Made by a program: the position numbers and the translations under genes
Notes under the pieces: generated by a model
What the model saw: only the letters and a program-made list of their open reading frames with translations
Told to the model about the DNA's origin: nothing
Databases searched by the model: none
Assembly (NCBI GenBank): GCA_029931535.1
Contig: JAQPZY010001415.1
Coordinates: forward strand, 248,001 to 312,000
Direction: 5' to 3'
Length of the DNA: 64,000 bases
Origin: Margaritifera margaritifera
Taxonomy: Eukaryota; Mollusca; Bivalvia; Unionida; Margaritiferidae
In this document: piece by piece, positions 1-15,607 of the stretch
Numbering within the stretch: position 1 is the stretch's first letter
Layout of the letters: each line of letters starts with the position of its first letter

Positions 1-954
1 AAGCTTTGTTTCTTCATTGCCAGTAAACCAATACAGTCCTTTCAGTCAACGTCACCATCGATCACAGCATATGGGTTACACAAAACCCCACAGAGTTCTA
101 CGACTCCCCGTCACCAAAACAGCTAAAAATATAATGACTGAGTCATGTAGTACATGAGACACGGTTAAGTACGAATACAATAATATACAATACGCATGAG
201 CGCATATCAATTCGCTTCGTTGCACATTAAATCATTTCATCATAATTATTGTACGAGATTATTTTTATAATAATGACGTTTGTATATGAATATGTATCCG
301 ACAAGAATAAACTCACTGGAATGTAAGAACTCGAACATTATTCAACATTTAATGCATTCAGCATATAATTGAATTCAATTTGTCTGTTTAGTTATAAAAG
401 TGTCTAACTTGAAACAGACTATAGTCTATCTGATAGCATGGCGTTATGTGACATAGATCTGATTATCTGTAAAATTGAGAATACATTCACAAACGTTAAA
501 TCTATCAAACAATTCTATCACATAAAACGGATAGCAAGAAAGAATAGAAGTTATATTTCACATACCTCTACAGCTGAAGATTGCTCCCGTAAAGTGCACA
601 GCTTCCTGACAAAACTGGTTGTTTTGTGATAATACATCAAAATATTACTCTATAAGTTCCCTGGTTGTGGTGGAAATGCACAACCAGAGAACTAGAGGTA
701 AAGGGGTTTCTCACTGCGGGCTCTCTGCTTGTGCAGCTCTGGATGAACCGAACTCAGTATTTTGAAATAACTAACGCTGAAAAATAAACCACCCTCGGGC
801 AACGTTGTACGCAGCACGAAACCCGAGTACATTTTCGTTCATATATAATGCATAAACATTATACACAATTCCGTGACAACAGTAAAGATATTTTTCATTT
901 TGAGAAATTAGTTATAAAATGAATTAAACTCTATTTAATATGAAATCACGTGTA
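1..954. other. AT-rich sequence without recognised feature
   Basis: I see no convincing gene here. A 63-codon frame at 438-629 has no recognisable motif and no splice context. The window opens with the HindIII hexamer AAGCTT, which may mark a clone boundary. A short segment around 655-790 is richer in G+C but matches nothing I recognise. Confidence 0.5.
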
Positions 955-2772
955 AGTATTAATGGTCAAGAATCTAAATGGTTTTATATTAAAAGATGGT
1001 GTGGACAAGGCGGCCCTCTCTCCCTATAGAATTTTATTTTGTGTGTGGAGATTGTGGTTCATATTAATAAGATAATTAATGGAATAAATGTTGGGGTGCA
1101 TGTCATGATAATTCTCACTACGCAGACGATACATCAATCACTCTTGATGGTTCAGAAAAGTCTTTGAAATCTGCTTTGGATCTTTTATGTCAATATTCTA
1201 AATTCTCCGGTCTTAATGATAATATAGAAAAAGTAATATGGTTTTTAAGCAGAACAGACAGCAAATGGAAATTCTGTCCTGAATACAAACTTTAATTGGG
1301 AATGCAACTACTAAGTTTATTGGGTCTTAAGTGTTCAGGTATTTTAGATAATAATCCAGTTCTTATCTTTCCCTTTAAAATTAGAGAAATCAAAAATAAA
1401 TTAATTATAATAACAGAGCAAGCGCGTTGTTACACCATTTGGAAAGATAGCAGTAACAAAACGTCTGTCGATCTCGACACTCTCTCACCTTTTATTAAAC
1501 TTGCCAAATTCATCGGAACGGGTAATTTATGCATTGAATACACTGTTGTCTAAGTGTATATGGAATGGAGCAAAAGATAAAATACAACCACAAATTGAAA
1601 TAAAAGGTTACCATGGGGAAGGTTGAAAGACGTTTTTGCATTGAAACATGCTTTAAAATTCTGTCTGGGATATCTAAATAGAAAAGTCTATTACAACTTT
1701 TGGTACCTAATATTGATCATTTATTCTTTTCTGGAACATATTTTGTTAAGTATATAAGAACAATTTTAATCTATTTTGGATAGATGCTTTGTAGCGCTTT
1801 TTCAGAATTATATCAATCAATTCAGGTTAATTCACCGGAATAATTTTGCAAACATTTGTGCGGTATAATCCTAGCACAAAAATAGAAGGTACAAGTGCAT
1901 TTAACAAAATGTGATTTCCGAAAGGTATCGTCTATGTTATTGATTTCGTTAATACAAAAGGTTCCTGGATATGTTTAAAAAAAAAAAAATAATAAAAATT
2001 CAAATGTAGATTCTCCTTTAGCTCGAACTTTTTAGATTTTCAAAGCATAAAACGGCTATAAAACCTTGCAAAGGAAATTTAATTTCAATTGGGGTTGTAG
2101 TTTATATCAATCTGTTATAAATGTTTTGGCAGACACTATAGTCAAACATAAAAATGGGCCTAAAGGCCTTATAAAACTTAATTGGAAATGATGACAACCA
2201 ACTTCTACAACGAAATGTAATGCTCAGTTTAGTAATGTAGCAGGAAGGATAGGCAACAATTTTTTATGCTTCGATATAAAAATCACGAAGTGCCCAAACC
2301 TTAAATTGATGCCATTGAAGATTTTACACAGAACTTTGGGACAAATACTTTAATCAAAACAGTCAAGATTGTTACAAATGATCTTTGATCTCTGAGTACG
2401 TTACATGCTGAAGCAATGCCTCATCTTTTCTGGGATTGTCACATATTACAGGAATTTGTAAACGACATGTTACTATGAATCAACAGAAAGTGCTGTCACA
2501 ACAACAACTTAGCTTCTCAAAGGAAAATTTAATATTCGAAAACGAAGAGAAAACTAATTCTGATGATGTAATAACTTTACTTACTCTTTTAGCAAAACAA
2601 TTTATTTATAAATGCAGATGTTATAAAGAAAAGCCTAATTGGCGTGTTTTAAAAAGCTACCTAAATTTTATTTCAATGTCGATAAATACTAAGCATATAG
2701 AAATAGTGAATGGAAAAAGTTCCATAGTAATGGTTATCATACTAATCTGTTGAATAACCTTACGTTCATAAA
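955..2772 (+). pseudogene. Decayed non-LTR retrotransposon (LINE) reverse transcriptase
   Basis: This is the 3' half of a LINE ORF2, broken by many stops and frameshifts. At 995-1030 the reading GQGGPLSPY is the RT motif usually read RQGDPLSPY. At 1119-1130 the catalytic box is intact as YADD, followed by a readable stretch containing SLKSALDLLCQYSKFSGL. The frame at 1296-1553 continues with FIGLKCSGILDNN and an IREIKN segment typical of the RT thumb region in L1/Tx1-like and related LINEs. Around 2300-2350 KLMPLKILHRTLG, and at 2570-2640 LLAKQFIYKCRCYKEKPNW, match the usual C-terminal tail of such elements. Motif order and orientation agree throughout, so this is one element, not several. 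No intact endonuclease domain and no poly(A) tail are visible. It cannot encode an active protein. Confidence 0.85.
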
Positions 2773-3490
2773 ACTATTGGTGTGTCAAGAAAAACATGTT
2801 AATTTGCTTTTGACTGAGCCATTTATTTCTGACCTTTTCTTTACATTTAAACAATTTCTGTGTAAATGTTACCTTGATAAGATTAACACAAAATCGTATT
2901 ATATTTGAATATCCATATATAAGAAGTATGTGAGATCCTGTTGTGCGTATATACATGCACACATCTGTTTCTCCTTTTTATTTCTAGTTTTTTGTGTTTT
3001 CTTCTTTATTCCGTTTTGTTTATATTAATAATTAGAACCCATATATATTTTAAATGGGTTTATTAACAGTAACCCGTATTTATGAACAAAAACCCAAAAG
3101 ACTGTGAAGATATACAAACCAATTATTAGAAATTATATGCTCCTATATGTATCAAATTAATACGGTCCCAAAGTAGTAAACACTGCAGTATTTGCAATGT
3201 GCCATTTCTGTTTGATCTTTATGATATATTAAACACTGAAGCATTTAAACTGTATACTAATGAATCACCTCCTATTAGTATATGTACACTATGATCCCAA
3301 AGCTCCCAACTTTGGCATCATTATATTTCTGGGGTAGCAAAAAAATATATTTAAAAAATAAATAACTTCAGGATATCACAGCTGGCTAGAAGTAGAAGTT
3401 TCCAAGCACTGAGACAGAACATCAAATAAAACACGACATTAAAGATACGTTCTGTACCATCTGTTGACTTCTAACGAAGGTTATTAAACT
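2773..3490. other. Anonymous AT-rich spacer
   Basis: The sequence contains only short AT-rich simple stretches. Small frames such as 2774-2962 on the minus strand show no domain and overlap the tail of the LINE remnant region. Confidence 0.5.
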
Positions 3491-4551
3491 TTATCAAACA
3501 CCAAGGTATGAGTGGTGATGCCCTTTACATGGATCACATGATTCCACGTGCAGTTTTTGACCTTTCCAGTCTTGATCAACAAAGAAAACGTTTCCACTGG
3601 ACCCTTACCAGATGCATGATAGCCATCAAAAGCAAAAACATGTCCAAGCATGAAAAAATACCTTCAAGGACGATATATGATACTACAAGAAAGAAGTTGA
3701 ATCACTGAAAATTTTTAACTTCATCACTGAGGAAATTGTGCGAGCACACATGAATTTGAGTTGTAGACTTTTTTGCCTGGCAAAAAGCTACTCCTGTGGC
3801 AATGACTATTGTAATAAGTATAGCAAAATGCACAAATGCATCAAGAACAAATCAGACAGTACAAAATATTTTATCAAACATTTGTTTCAACATTCATTTA
3901 CATGTTGGTGCAACATGTTTTTTTCACATTTTTTTCCTTGATGTCTACTGTCTTCTTGAAGTCTAAATATTCTCAAAATATCACTCAGTATAGGTAGAGG
4001 CAAACTTGGCTTAAATGACGAAATCCGGTGAAGTTTTTAATTCTGTTCCTTGTCATGTAGTCATCTTTAAGCAAGCAATCTATCAATGACGTCACAGAGT
4101 AAATTACGACATCTAAGAATGAGTTGGACATTTTATCATCTCTAGCATTTACAAAGATTTCATAGGTTTTCTTGATTTATTTCTTTTCCATTATTTCTTT
4201 TTCAGGCATAACTTTGCAGGTTATATCCAAATGTGTTCCATCTGCACTAGCGATGCTCAGTTCTTACTGATACTTTTTAAGTTCTGGATATACGGAGTTA
4301 TTTGTGTCTTCGATAAATTCCAATTGAGTTTTTTTAGCTGTTACTTACCCATCTTTTGCTGCTTAAATAACGAAAACAAGGTTGAGGCTGGTGGAGATTT
4401 TGAACTGAAAGAGTCTGAAAATACTGCATATTAAGCTAATGGTTTTACAGATGTTACTACAATCAAAGGTGCAAATATTTTATGGCAACTTCTTGACCCG
4501 CACAAAGAGGACATAAAGGAAGGCCATGGCATAAAATTGATTACAACTTAG
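3491..4551 (+). other. Weak, broken reading frames of unknown origin
   Basis: Three short plus-strand frames lie here: 3508-3708 (66 aa, basic C-terminal half), 3738-3941 (67 aa, cysteine-rich with a CNKYSKMHKC cluster) and 4231-4551. The last is one frame of about 107 codons with a single internal TAA at 4432-4434. Its second half is charged (VEAGGDFELKES, then LWQLLDPHKEDIKEG) and reads like real protein sequence, while its first half is hydrophobic. I do not recognise any of them. They may be pieces of the same decayed element as the frames at 4.66-6.65 kb. Confidence 0.3.
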
Positions 4552-4659
4552 AAAGAAACAACCTCAGAATAAAAAAGAAAGCACTCTATTATGAAAAAAA
4601 AACATGATGGAACATCAGATCAAATTTCGAAGAAAGGAAACGTCAGATCTATGCTAGCA

Positions 4660-5231
4660 CTCTGCATTGTAGCAGGTAAAAGTGGTTCGTACATCTATTT
4701 AAAGAAAAGGGTGTAATAAAGCTGTTATAACTACAGCGATAGTAATGACTATATCAACAATTGTTCTGACTATGGCAAATTTAATAAGAAGTACAGTTTC
4801 TCCTTCTCCATCTATTCCGGATCCATCTACTCAACCTCCGCTACTCCACATAACCGTTTCTACCTCCTCAAGGCACATCTGATTAGACAGTATCAAGAAA
4901 GAGTTGTCTATGTTAGTCAAAAATGTAACAGCTTCTTTATTTGGTATTACTGGTGGCGTGATAAGTTGGTTAGTGAAAACTGCTAGACAGATTATTTCTT
5001 TATTTGGTATTACTGGTGGCGTGATAAGTTGGTTAGTGAAAACTGCTAGACAGATTATTTCTTTATTTGGTATTACTGGTGGCGTGATACGTTGGTCAGT
5101 GAAAACTGCTAGATAGATTATTTCTTTCTTTGCTAAACATGTTATTTTAATTGTTTTATGATTAGTGGGCTTATTAATCGTATTGTTAATTAAAGGTGTA
5201 ACCAAAGCAACGGGTTATATTAAAGGCTAGT
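4660..5231 (+). pseudogene. Decayed membrane-protein-like reading frame with internal 63-bp repeat
   Basis: From about 4712 one plus-strand frame runs to the TAG at 5229-5231, interrupted by a TGA near 4879 and two further stops between 5114 and 5162. It reads as a hydrophobic segment (VITTAIVMTISTIVLTMANL), a Ser/Pro linker (SPSPSIPDPSTQPP), then LDSIKKELSMLVKNVTASLF, then three copies of a 21-residue hydrophobic unit containing FGITGGVISWLVKTARQ. It ends with a membrane-span-like segment (LLIVLLIKG). A helix-linker-membrane layout that survives across several stops suggests a former coding sequence, possibly from a selfish element. I cannot name the family. Confidence 0.35.
4933..5121 (+). 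repeat. 63-bp tandem repeat, 3 copies
   Basis: The unit starts TTCTTTATTTGGTATTACTG and recurs at 4933, 4996 and 5059 with almost no divergence between the first two copies. The period is divisible by three, so the hydrophobic frame stays open across all copies. Confidence 0.9.
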
Positions 5232-5488
5232 AATCTTGCTTTGTGTGTATTTTGTGAACGTAGTTGCAATCTTTCGTCCAAAGAACACAACCTTTTTAAA
5301 AGTAGCTGTTAAAACCATTATGTTCAATATTGTTTTTTAGCGCTTGTAAATTAGATTTTGTCCACACTCTGTGACGAGACTTTGTCTGAGTTCCGCGACT
5401 GCCATGTGCCTTTTGAGTATCCAAACATCTGATAGAATTTGCGGAACTTCAGTGTGTATATCTTCGTCATCGTAACGCTACCTAATGT

Positions 5489-5656
5489 TTACCCACTTTG
5501 TCTTCTGTTGTGCCCTCTACAGCTTCTTTTCGTACTGTTACGAGTTTTTTTTTCAGCCTTTACAATACATTTCTTTATTAAATCGGAATTGATGTTAGAG
5601 TCTAACCCCAGGTTAGACGAGTCACTAGAGTTCTGCAAATTGTTGTCCCTCCTCAT
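5489..5656 (-). other. Small basic ORF (55 codons), unidentified
   Basis: The minus strand has an ATG-started frame at 5656 down to a TAA at 5489-5491. The product is Asn/Ser-rich in its first half (SSDSSNLGLDSN) and basic at its end (KKTRNSTKRSCRGHNRRQ). It could be a remnant of a nucleic-acid-binding peptide or a chance frame. I see no homologue from memory. Confidence 0.25.
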
Positions 5657-5898
5657 AATTGATTGATATTTGTGTAATCAATTACACATTCAGAATCCTA
5701 GTAAAGATGTCCTGGATACTATTTATTTTTCAACCATTTAATACGGCATAGAAACATCAGGAAAATGTTACAACTGACAAATTACCTTTGGGCATTATCA
5801 AGAATCCAAAGTGATAACACATCGTCAACAGGAACTACGTTTCAGCTGCTTGCAATGCTTATTTAAATCCTCTCAAACGCACGCATTATTTAAGATTT

Positions 5899-6227
5899 AT
5901 ATCCAGTTTTGTTATTCCTGTGGTTTGTATAAAATCCGCCAAGTCATATACTGAGTCATCATTTACTGTTTTTATTCGAACTTGTTTTTCATAAATTCTG
6001 TATCTCTCTTTCTTGATTCGTTGTAGATTGACCTTGTCAAGTTTACGATATCTTCGAGTAATGCTGTAAATTAAGCAAAATACAGATCCGTATATTTATT
6101 AACATCAAATACGTAATGTAATCCCTCGCCGTGCTGCACTGCTTTTAACAATCCTGCTATCTGGATTGATGATTTTGATGTTGATGCTTTCATCATTGTA
6201 AATCTACATATTTTATGAAACACTTTA
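5899..6227 (-). pseudogene. Broken minus-strand coding remnant, unidentified
   Basis: From an ATG near 6223 the minus strand reads MMKASTSKSSIQIAGLLKAV and continues for about 85 codons with one internal TAA. A frameshift near 5985 then leads into an open stretch reading RIKTVNDDSVYDLADFI that stops at about 5899. Charged, non-repetitive residues on both sides of the breaks argue for former protein-coding sequence. I do not recognise the family. It lies opposite in strand to the membrane-protein-like frame at 4.7-5.2 kb, as in compact two-strand elements. Confidence 0.35.
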
Positions 6228-6279
6228 GTATATCTTTTCCATGTTTGAAATTAACAAATAGACATGTGTATTCTCTTGA

Positions 6280-6648
6280 ATGTTATTTTGTAAAACACAA
6301 CTAGCTTTTACCATACTTTTATCCCATCGAAACGTGTTAAGCAAATACACGGTATCTCTTAATACTGAGACTGTTCCTTTATTATTAACTCAGGAAATAC
6401 TTCTATTACTTCCTGGAAAACTGGTTACTTTATCACAATGTAGCTATGTACCATTATTTTTGTCGTGTGAAACATTTCAAATTAGTTTGTGTTATGATCA
6501 CGCTTTTCGGACTGAGTCTTCATGCTTTGTCTGCAGTCTGCAATTTGCATATGCTGTGTCGTTGTCACGAAGCGACAAAGGACTGAACTATGATGTGGGT
6601 GATAGAGTTTCAATTATTGTCCCGTCTAGCGTACCATATGAATGTTGA
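6280..6648 (+). other. 122-codon ORF, unidentified
   Basis: This is an uninterrupted plus-strand frame with a Leu-rich first half and a C-terminal LNYDVGDRVSIIVPSS segment. There is no recognisable domain and no clear splice context. It may be a chance frame or another piece of the decayed element suspected at 3.5-6.6 kb. Confidence 0.2.
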
Positions 6649-6892
6649 GAGCGGGCCCATTATATTGTGGAAATATGAGCTCGTCATGATTCACAACTAT
6701 CAAGGTTACAAAGCACACATTTGTTCTTGTTATTGTAATGTTTATATGTATTACAAAGGTAACATAGCTAAGGGAGTGTTCATTTAAATGAAAAAGTAGT
6801 GGACAACACCCGTTTAAATGACTATAAAGATTGAACTTTTCCAAACGAAATGCTAATATTTACGCTTGCAAGCAACAAGAAGAACTAAAATA

Positions 6893-7290
6893 ATACTAAT
6901 AATAATAGTAGTAGTAGTTGCAGTAAAATTCAAAATATCCATTGCTGTGTCACCATATTTATTTTATTTATTAATTTATAACCTAATTTTAGTATCCAAC
7001 ATAATTAGAAAGTAGTAGTAGTAGCAGTACTGTAATAGTAGTAGCAATAGTAGCAAGAGGAGCAATAGCAGTAGAGTATTATTTGTAATTAATATTGACT
7101 AATTTATCGTCATAAATTCATTCATTAATGAACGGAAATTTAATCAATTTCATTTGCTTTTAGTGACAATAGTTTTAATTAACTAAACAATTAAGTACTT
7201 ACTTCATTATTATTATTATCATCGTCGTAGTCATCATCATTGTCATCAATATAACCATCATCATCATCATCGTTATTAGCATTATTATTA
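6893..7290. repeat. Imperfect trinucleotide tracts (AGT/TAG, then ATT/ATC)
   Basis: Clusters of TAGTAG/AGCAGT triplets occur at about 6895-6920 and 7010-7075, and ATT/ATC triplets at about 7206-7290. They are interrupted and old. The 7.3 kb side ends in short T and G homopolymers. Confidence 0.75.
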
Positions 7291-7369
7291 TTAATATTTC
7301 TTTCTTCTACAGTTCTTTTTTTTCGGGGGGGGGATTTTTTGGCCACTCTCTGTGGCATTTGATATTAAA

Positions 7370-7880
7370 AAGCTTCCACATTGTTCCTACTGCTTAGATA
7401 TAGAGTGCTGTCCCTTGCTTCTTCAAACGGTTTCCTACATTGTAAAATATTACTCTTACTGCTCCTATTATAATTGATTTCAATCTGTTTGAGTTTTCCA
7501 TACTGTTCAAAGTCTTCTGGCCAAGTTACTCTATTTTATTACTTTTCTTATTGTTTGCGTGCAAAATGAGACTTTCTTGGTACTGATATATCAGTAATGT
7601 AGTTCAGTTTCTTCTAGTGAACCTGTACTAGGTCTGGCTTCCTGTGATGTCTCCTGTTGTCGGTCCGGATATTAAATTCTAGAGGATTTTTTTTTACTTG
7701 ATCTCATCGACCACTTTCCCTGTCTTGTGTTCTTATCATTCCACATATCTCTGAATTCAGGCCCTTGTATTGGAGACAGCTGCCACTAAACAGCTAGGGC
7801 TTGTTTGTCGTGGCTGTGTTCTTGTCTCTGATCAGGTGATGGACTGTCTTATCCTTAATCGTGGACAAAATTTAGACGAC
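7370..7880 (-). pseudogene. Decayed LINE restriction-like endonuclease fragment
   Basis: On the minus strand, around 7600-7680, the sequence reads EFNIRTDNRRHHRKPDLV and, after one stop, LNYITDISVPRK. The KPD...(D)IxVP arrangement is the C-terminal restriction-like endonuclease signature of R2/NeSL-type and related LINEs. Further down the same strand DFEQYGKLKQIEINY resembles the segment that normally follows it. Stops and frameshifts throughout make it inactive. The orientation is opposite to the RT remnant at 1-2.8 kb, so this is a different insertion. Confidence 0.6.
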
Positions 7881-9100
7881 CTTACCTACTCAGAAATTTA
7901 ACGGTGTTATGACTGATAAAATTACCTTGGATAATAATTTTTGTCCAAAAGTATGTTTTATAATTATATCAAACGCAAACCCTTCTAACATAAAATTGAA
8001 AGTTATTTCAGAGAAACACAATTTTAAAACTTTTTGTTTCATACGTTCAGAGATGTGCTAATTTAAAGCCCTTATTTTTCGTCCCAAGCAGTAACATGTG
8101 TAGGAATATACACCATCTTTAGTAATTTATTCATCAATATGTATCATAAAAGTGAAACCAGTAACACCCATTAAGCATTCTATTTTTTTTAAAAGTCAAA
8201 TCTATACTTCTTCAAAACTACTATGAGGGAGTCAAGTTTGAATGACTAAACCAACCAACTTCAAAGGTTGCACCTAATTGTTGTGAAAATCTGTAATGAC
8301 TTTCACTCTTTCAGAACAATTGTGACTATTGACTATTATAAGCCGAATAAGAATGTAAAGAAAACAACGATAAACAAACAAACAATTCCATGCGTGCAGA
8401 TCGACACATATAGGAATAATAAAATAAGATTGCATATTTTTGTGTTGTTTGTTTTTAGCTTGGCATATAAAGTTAGCCACAATGAAAATTCTTGCTTCAT
8501 GTATTATGTTTGCAAAGCTAGCTAAACTGTATTTGAATAAATGGACGTTTTATTTAGACAATGTCCTATGTTGAAAGATACATTCATGGTACATCAATAG
8601 AATGGAAATGCTAATAAGTCTTGTTCAGTCCCTCTGATACGGTGTTCCTGTCAAGCATTTGTTAAATAACTATAATTATGCTAAAAACATTTACATAGTA
8701 TTAATTGGTTATCAAACCTTTGGGAGTAACAATGAAATACCATACAATCTACGTGTTGGTAACATACAGTACTAATTTATGGTATCGCAGAAGCCGTTAA
8801 CCGCAGCCTTTTGCCTCTTTTTATCAATTTTCATCAAAAGCTTTACTGTTTCTAAAATAAAACTTTTCCCTACCCATACATACAAGAAATAGTGGCAAAG
8901 ATATACCCAAATCAAATGGTAAAGCACACAAATACTAAAGTATAGCTCAATGTAGCTTTACCCTGAAGAGGATGTCTGAGTGCGGCTATGACTGCTAGGA
9001 CGCAGTTACCTGAATCGATTAGGGCATGATGATTTTCTGTTACCAGAAGGTGTATTGTGAAAGGCCTTTCACAACTTCAGACGGTATCGCCCATCACCGT
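7881..9100. other. Spacer; left edge of duplicated block A
   Basis: I see no gene here. Around 8286-8350 and 8510-8600 the sequence matches 37120-37180 and 37380-37420 (shared CTGTAATGACTTTCA and ACATTCATGGT cores), which marks the left part of the A/B duplication. An AATAAA on the minus strand near 8548-8553 could serve as polyadenylation signal for the glycosyltransferase gene upstream of it. Confidence 0.45.
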
Positions 9101-12660
<3,560 letters not shown>

Positions 12661-12879
12661 CTTCGATTCACATGCTCTTTGTCTGCAGAATCATGACTAC
12701 CTGAAAAGAAATCAAAGTAATGATGATAAGAAATTAATTAAATTGGTCACATTTACATCCAACAAAGTGCTAAGTTTTGATGTATAGTGACTGTATGCTT
12801 TGTGAAATCAGACTTAAAATGAAAGTGGATCAGTTTGCAACGCTGACAGAATATTTAAAAGGCAGAGCCTTTTAAACTG

Positions 12880-12993
<114 letters not shown>

Positions 12994-13328
12994 GGACAAG
13001 GTTAGCTTGAGGGTGATGCACTTGATATTGGCAATGCCGAATGTCTCACAATTCTGTCCCTAAACGGGAGCACTTGAAAACCCCGGCCAGATATTTCTAA
13101 TATGTCTAACATATCAATCAATTAGAGCTTCATGTAAAATGTTCATGTACTTGCTGAAAGAGGGAAAAAAAAGAAAATGAACGTAAAATTGTCAAAATTA
13201 AAAACAAGTCCAATCCTTTTATGGAAAATTTACATAATTTACTTTTCCAAAAAATTGCACATGTTTCTGTAACATGAAAAAGAAAATAGCAAATGATGTG
13301 ACGATCATTTTGCTCCTTTTTCCAGCGA

Positions 13329-13356
13329 TATTTTTTTTTTTTTTTTTTTTTTTACA
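13329..13356 (+). repeat. Poly(T) tract
   Basis: A T homopolymer of about 25 bases, followed by an AT-rich stretch. Confidence 0.85.
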
Positions 13357-13767
13357 CCAATTTTTTTAAATTTTGTTTCTTTTATCATTCTCAATATCTA
13401 CATAGCTTTGTGTATCGTAAAGGTATGTAAACCTTTTAAAAATGAACAGAAAAATTAAAGAAATTGATTTAGCTTCACAATCATCTACGTCAGTTCTTTA
13501 TGTCCAATATATTGTATAGTTTAGCATCTCATGTAAATGTGTACTAATCTATGAAAATTGGACCGATAATATTTAAGAAGTTAGCATTATAAAGTTATCA
13601 CAGCGACTAAAGAGTAAATCTTTCTGTACAAAAGTAAATGCAGTTCATATGGTGATGTTTTCGCTTCCAAGTAAATATCCCAAATTTAACTGAATAATAA
13701 GAAAACATCAAAAGTGTTGATTAAATGTAATCCCATCGATTTTTTTATTTGAAGCTGTTTTCAATAC

Positions 13768-14388
13768 CTATATATGTATGCATGTAACTATGATTATATG
13801 TATGCATGTAACTATGATTATATGTAGGCATGTAACTATGATTATATGTAGGCATGTAACTATGATTATATGTAGGCATGTAACTATGATTATATGTAGG
13901 CATGTAACTATGATTATATGTATGCATGTAACTATGATTATATGTAGGCATGTAACTATGATTATATGTAGGCATGTAACTATGATTGTATGTATGCATG
14001 TAACTATGATTATATGTAGGCATGTAACTATGATTATATGTAGGTATGTAACTATGATTATATGTATGCATGTAACTATGATTATATGTATGCATGTAAC
14101 TATGATTATATGTATGCATGTAACTATGATTATATGTATGCATGTAACTATGATTATATGTATGCATGTAACTATGATTATATGTATGCATGTAACTATG
14201 ATTATATGTATGCATGTAACTATGATTATATGTATGCATGTAACTATGATTATATGTATGCATGTAACTATGATTATATGTACGCATGTAACTATGATTA
14301 TATGTAGGCATGTAAATATGATTATATGTAGGTATGTAACTATGATTATATGTATGCATGTAACTATGATTATATGTAGGCATGCATA
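13768..14388 (+). repeat. 26-bp minisatellite, about 24 units
   Basis: The unit begins TATGTATGCATGTAACTATG. Units differ mainly at a T/G site (TATGCATG versus TAGGCATG), so variant types can be read along the array. The matching position in block B (40.96 kb) has a TA/TG microsatellite instead. Long frames on both strands are artefacts. Confidence 0.97.
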
Positions 14389-14399
14389 TATGCATACGT

Positions 14400-14965
14400 T
14401 TAAAGATAAATTATAATAAATATGGTAATTTGTGCTGTAATTATTAAGTGCATATTTGCCTTTCCATTAATGGTCCTTAGCAAGTGTTGAATACCTACAT
14501 GATTACGTACGACCCTTAATTTCTCAAATATGTTTTGTTTTTAGATCGTTCTAAAGGTTGTGAACTGGACATAATTGATTAATTCATTCTTGAGTACACA
14601 ATTTCATTCTCCATACTGTGTATAGATGACCAATAAATGGATAAACGTTTCTCTTCCTCCAGAGTAAATACAGCTAACATTATAATTGTTTTCCCCATGC
14701 TCCTTAATGTTATTCAGTGACACTGGTACTTTGCAGAAAGAAAGAGAAAATCTAGTAAAGTGTATGCAATGAAATTGTGCAAGGAGTGTGGTTTACATGT
14801 TGAAAGTTCCCGATTTTTAAGGTCGGGAGTTTTACTATGTAGTAGTAGGTTTTAAAGGCACTTCAGCACAATAGTGGCTATAAATGCAATATTTGAAGTC
14901 AGTATATGGACTCGTCCATTCAGACGGGAGACGGGTGACTGCAGTGCAGCTTGAGCTGCTTTATC
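14400..14965. other. Anonymous spacer
   Basis: I see nothing supportable here apart from the region leading into the LINE fragment that follows. Confidence 0.45.
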
Positions 14966-14969
14966 GAAA

Positions 14970-15345
14970 ATAACCCTAAAATGTTGGTCTCCTCCTCAAC
15001 AGAAACACGACAACCATCATGAATTTTGTGTAAATGGCAAAAGTACATGCCATCAGTTTTAGATTTCGAAAATTTGAACCCGTTTTCTTTTGTCCATTTC
15101 TGAATTCTTTTCTATTGTTGGAGTTCAATAGTATACATCTGCAGCAGATCAAAAAGTTGTCGACATATAGCATACAGTCAGTTCCAGGATTAAGGCTCTT
15201 CACAATACTTTTAATTTTGATCTTGAATATGGTGACTGACAATATGCTACCGTGAGGTACACCCATCTCTTGAGGATAGCTTTCAGAAATGGTGCTGCCT
15301 ACATTGAATGTATGGTCTGTAAATATTATAAATAATGCCCACATA
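14970..15345 (-). pseudogene. Jockey-type LINE reverse transcriptase fragment
   Basis: The minus strand reads VGSTISESYPQEMGVPHGSI followed by LSVTIFKIKIKSIVKSL and CMLYVDNFLIC. This is the palm domain of Jockey-group LINE reverse transcriptases, where the motifs are normally GVPQGSILS and YVDDF. The second catalytic Asp is Asn here, and the next stretch (ILLNSNNRKEF) has lost the usual helix, so it is inactive. Only about 120 codons remain, with no endonuclease and no poly(A) tail. Confidence 0.8.
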
Positions 15346-15369
15346 CACGAGCAGTACCTATTAAAGAGT

Positions 15370-15490
15370 TATATATTTCATATTTCTCTGTGAAGAAGAT
15401 GTCGGTTAATATAGGACGGTCTTAACAGATGCATGCAGTCATGTGCAAAACATACATCTGATGCCCAAACTATATATGTGCTTATCAAAC
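15370..15490 (-). repeat. Dispersed repeat, inverted copy of 41285-41410
   Basis: The stretch with GAAGAAGATGTCGGTTAATA and AACAGATGCATGCA is the reverse complement of the segment at 41285-41410. Pairwise identity looks high (roughly nine in ten by eye), higher than in the surrounding A/B duplication, so it is likely a mobile repeat. A partial second copy lies at about 41265-41300. Confidence 0.75.
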
Positions 15491-15525
15491 ATGTATCCTC
15501 AACATTACAGTCTAACAATTTAAAC

Positions 15526-15607
15526 ATTATGTACATGAATATCTAAAATAGTCAAACATGACCTATATTATGTACATGAATATCTAAAATAGTCAACATG
15601 ACCTATT
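15526..15607 (+). repeat. 41-bp tandem duplication, 2 copies
   Basis: ATTATGTACATGAATATCTA is repeated at 15526 and 15567, with one base lost in the second copy. This is the smallest possible minisatellite. Confidence 0.9.

Noticed and set aside
1..6. HindIII site as a biological signal
   Set aside because: It most likely reflects cloning or window choice. It cannot be interpreted further.
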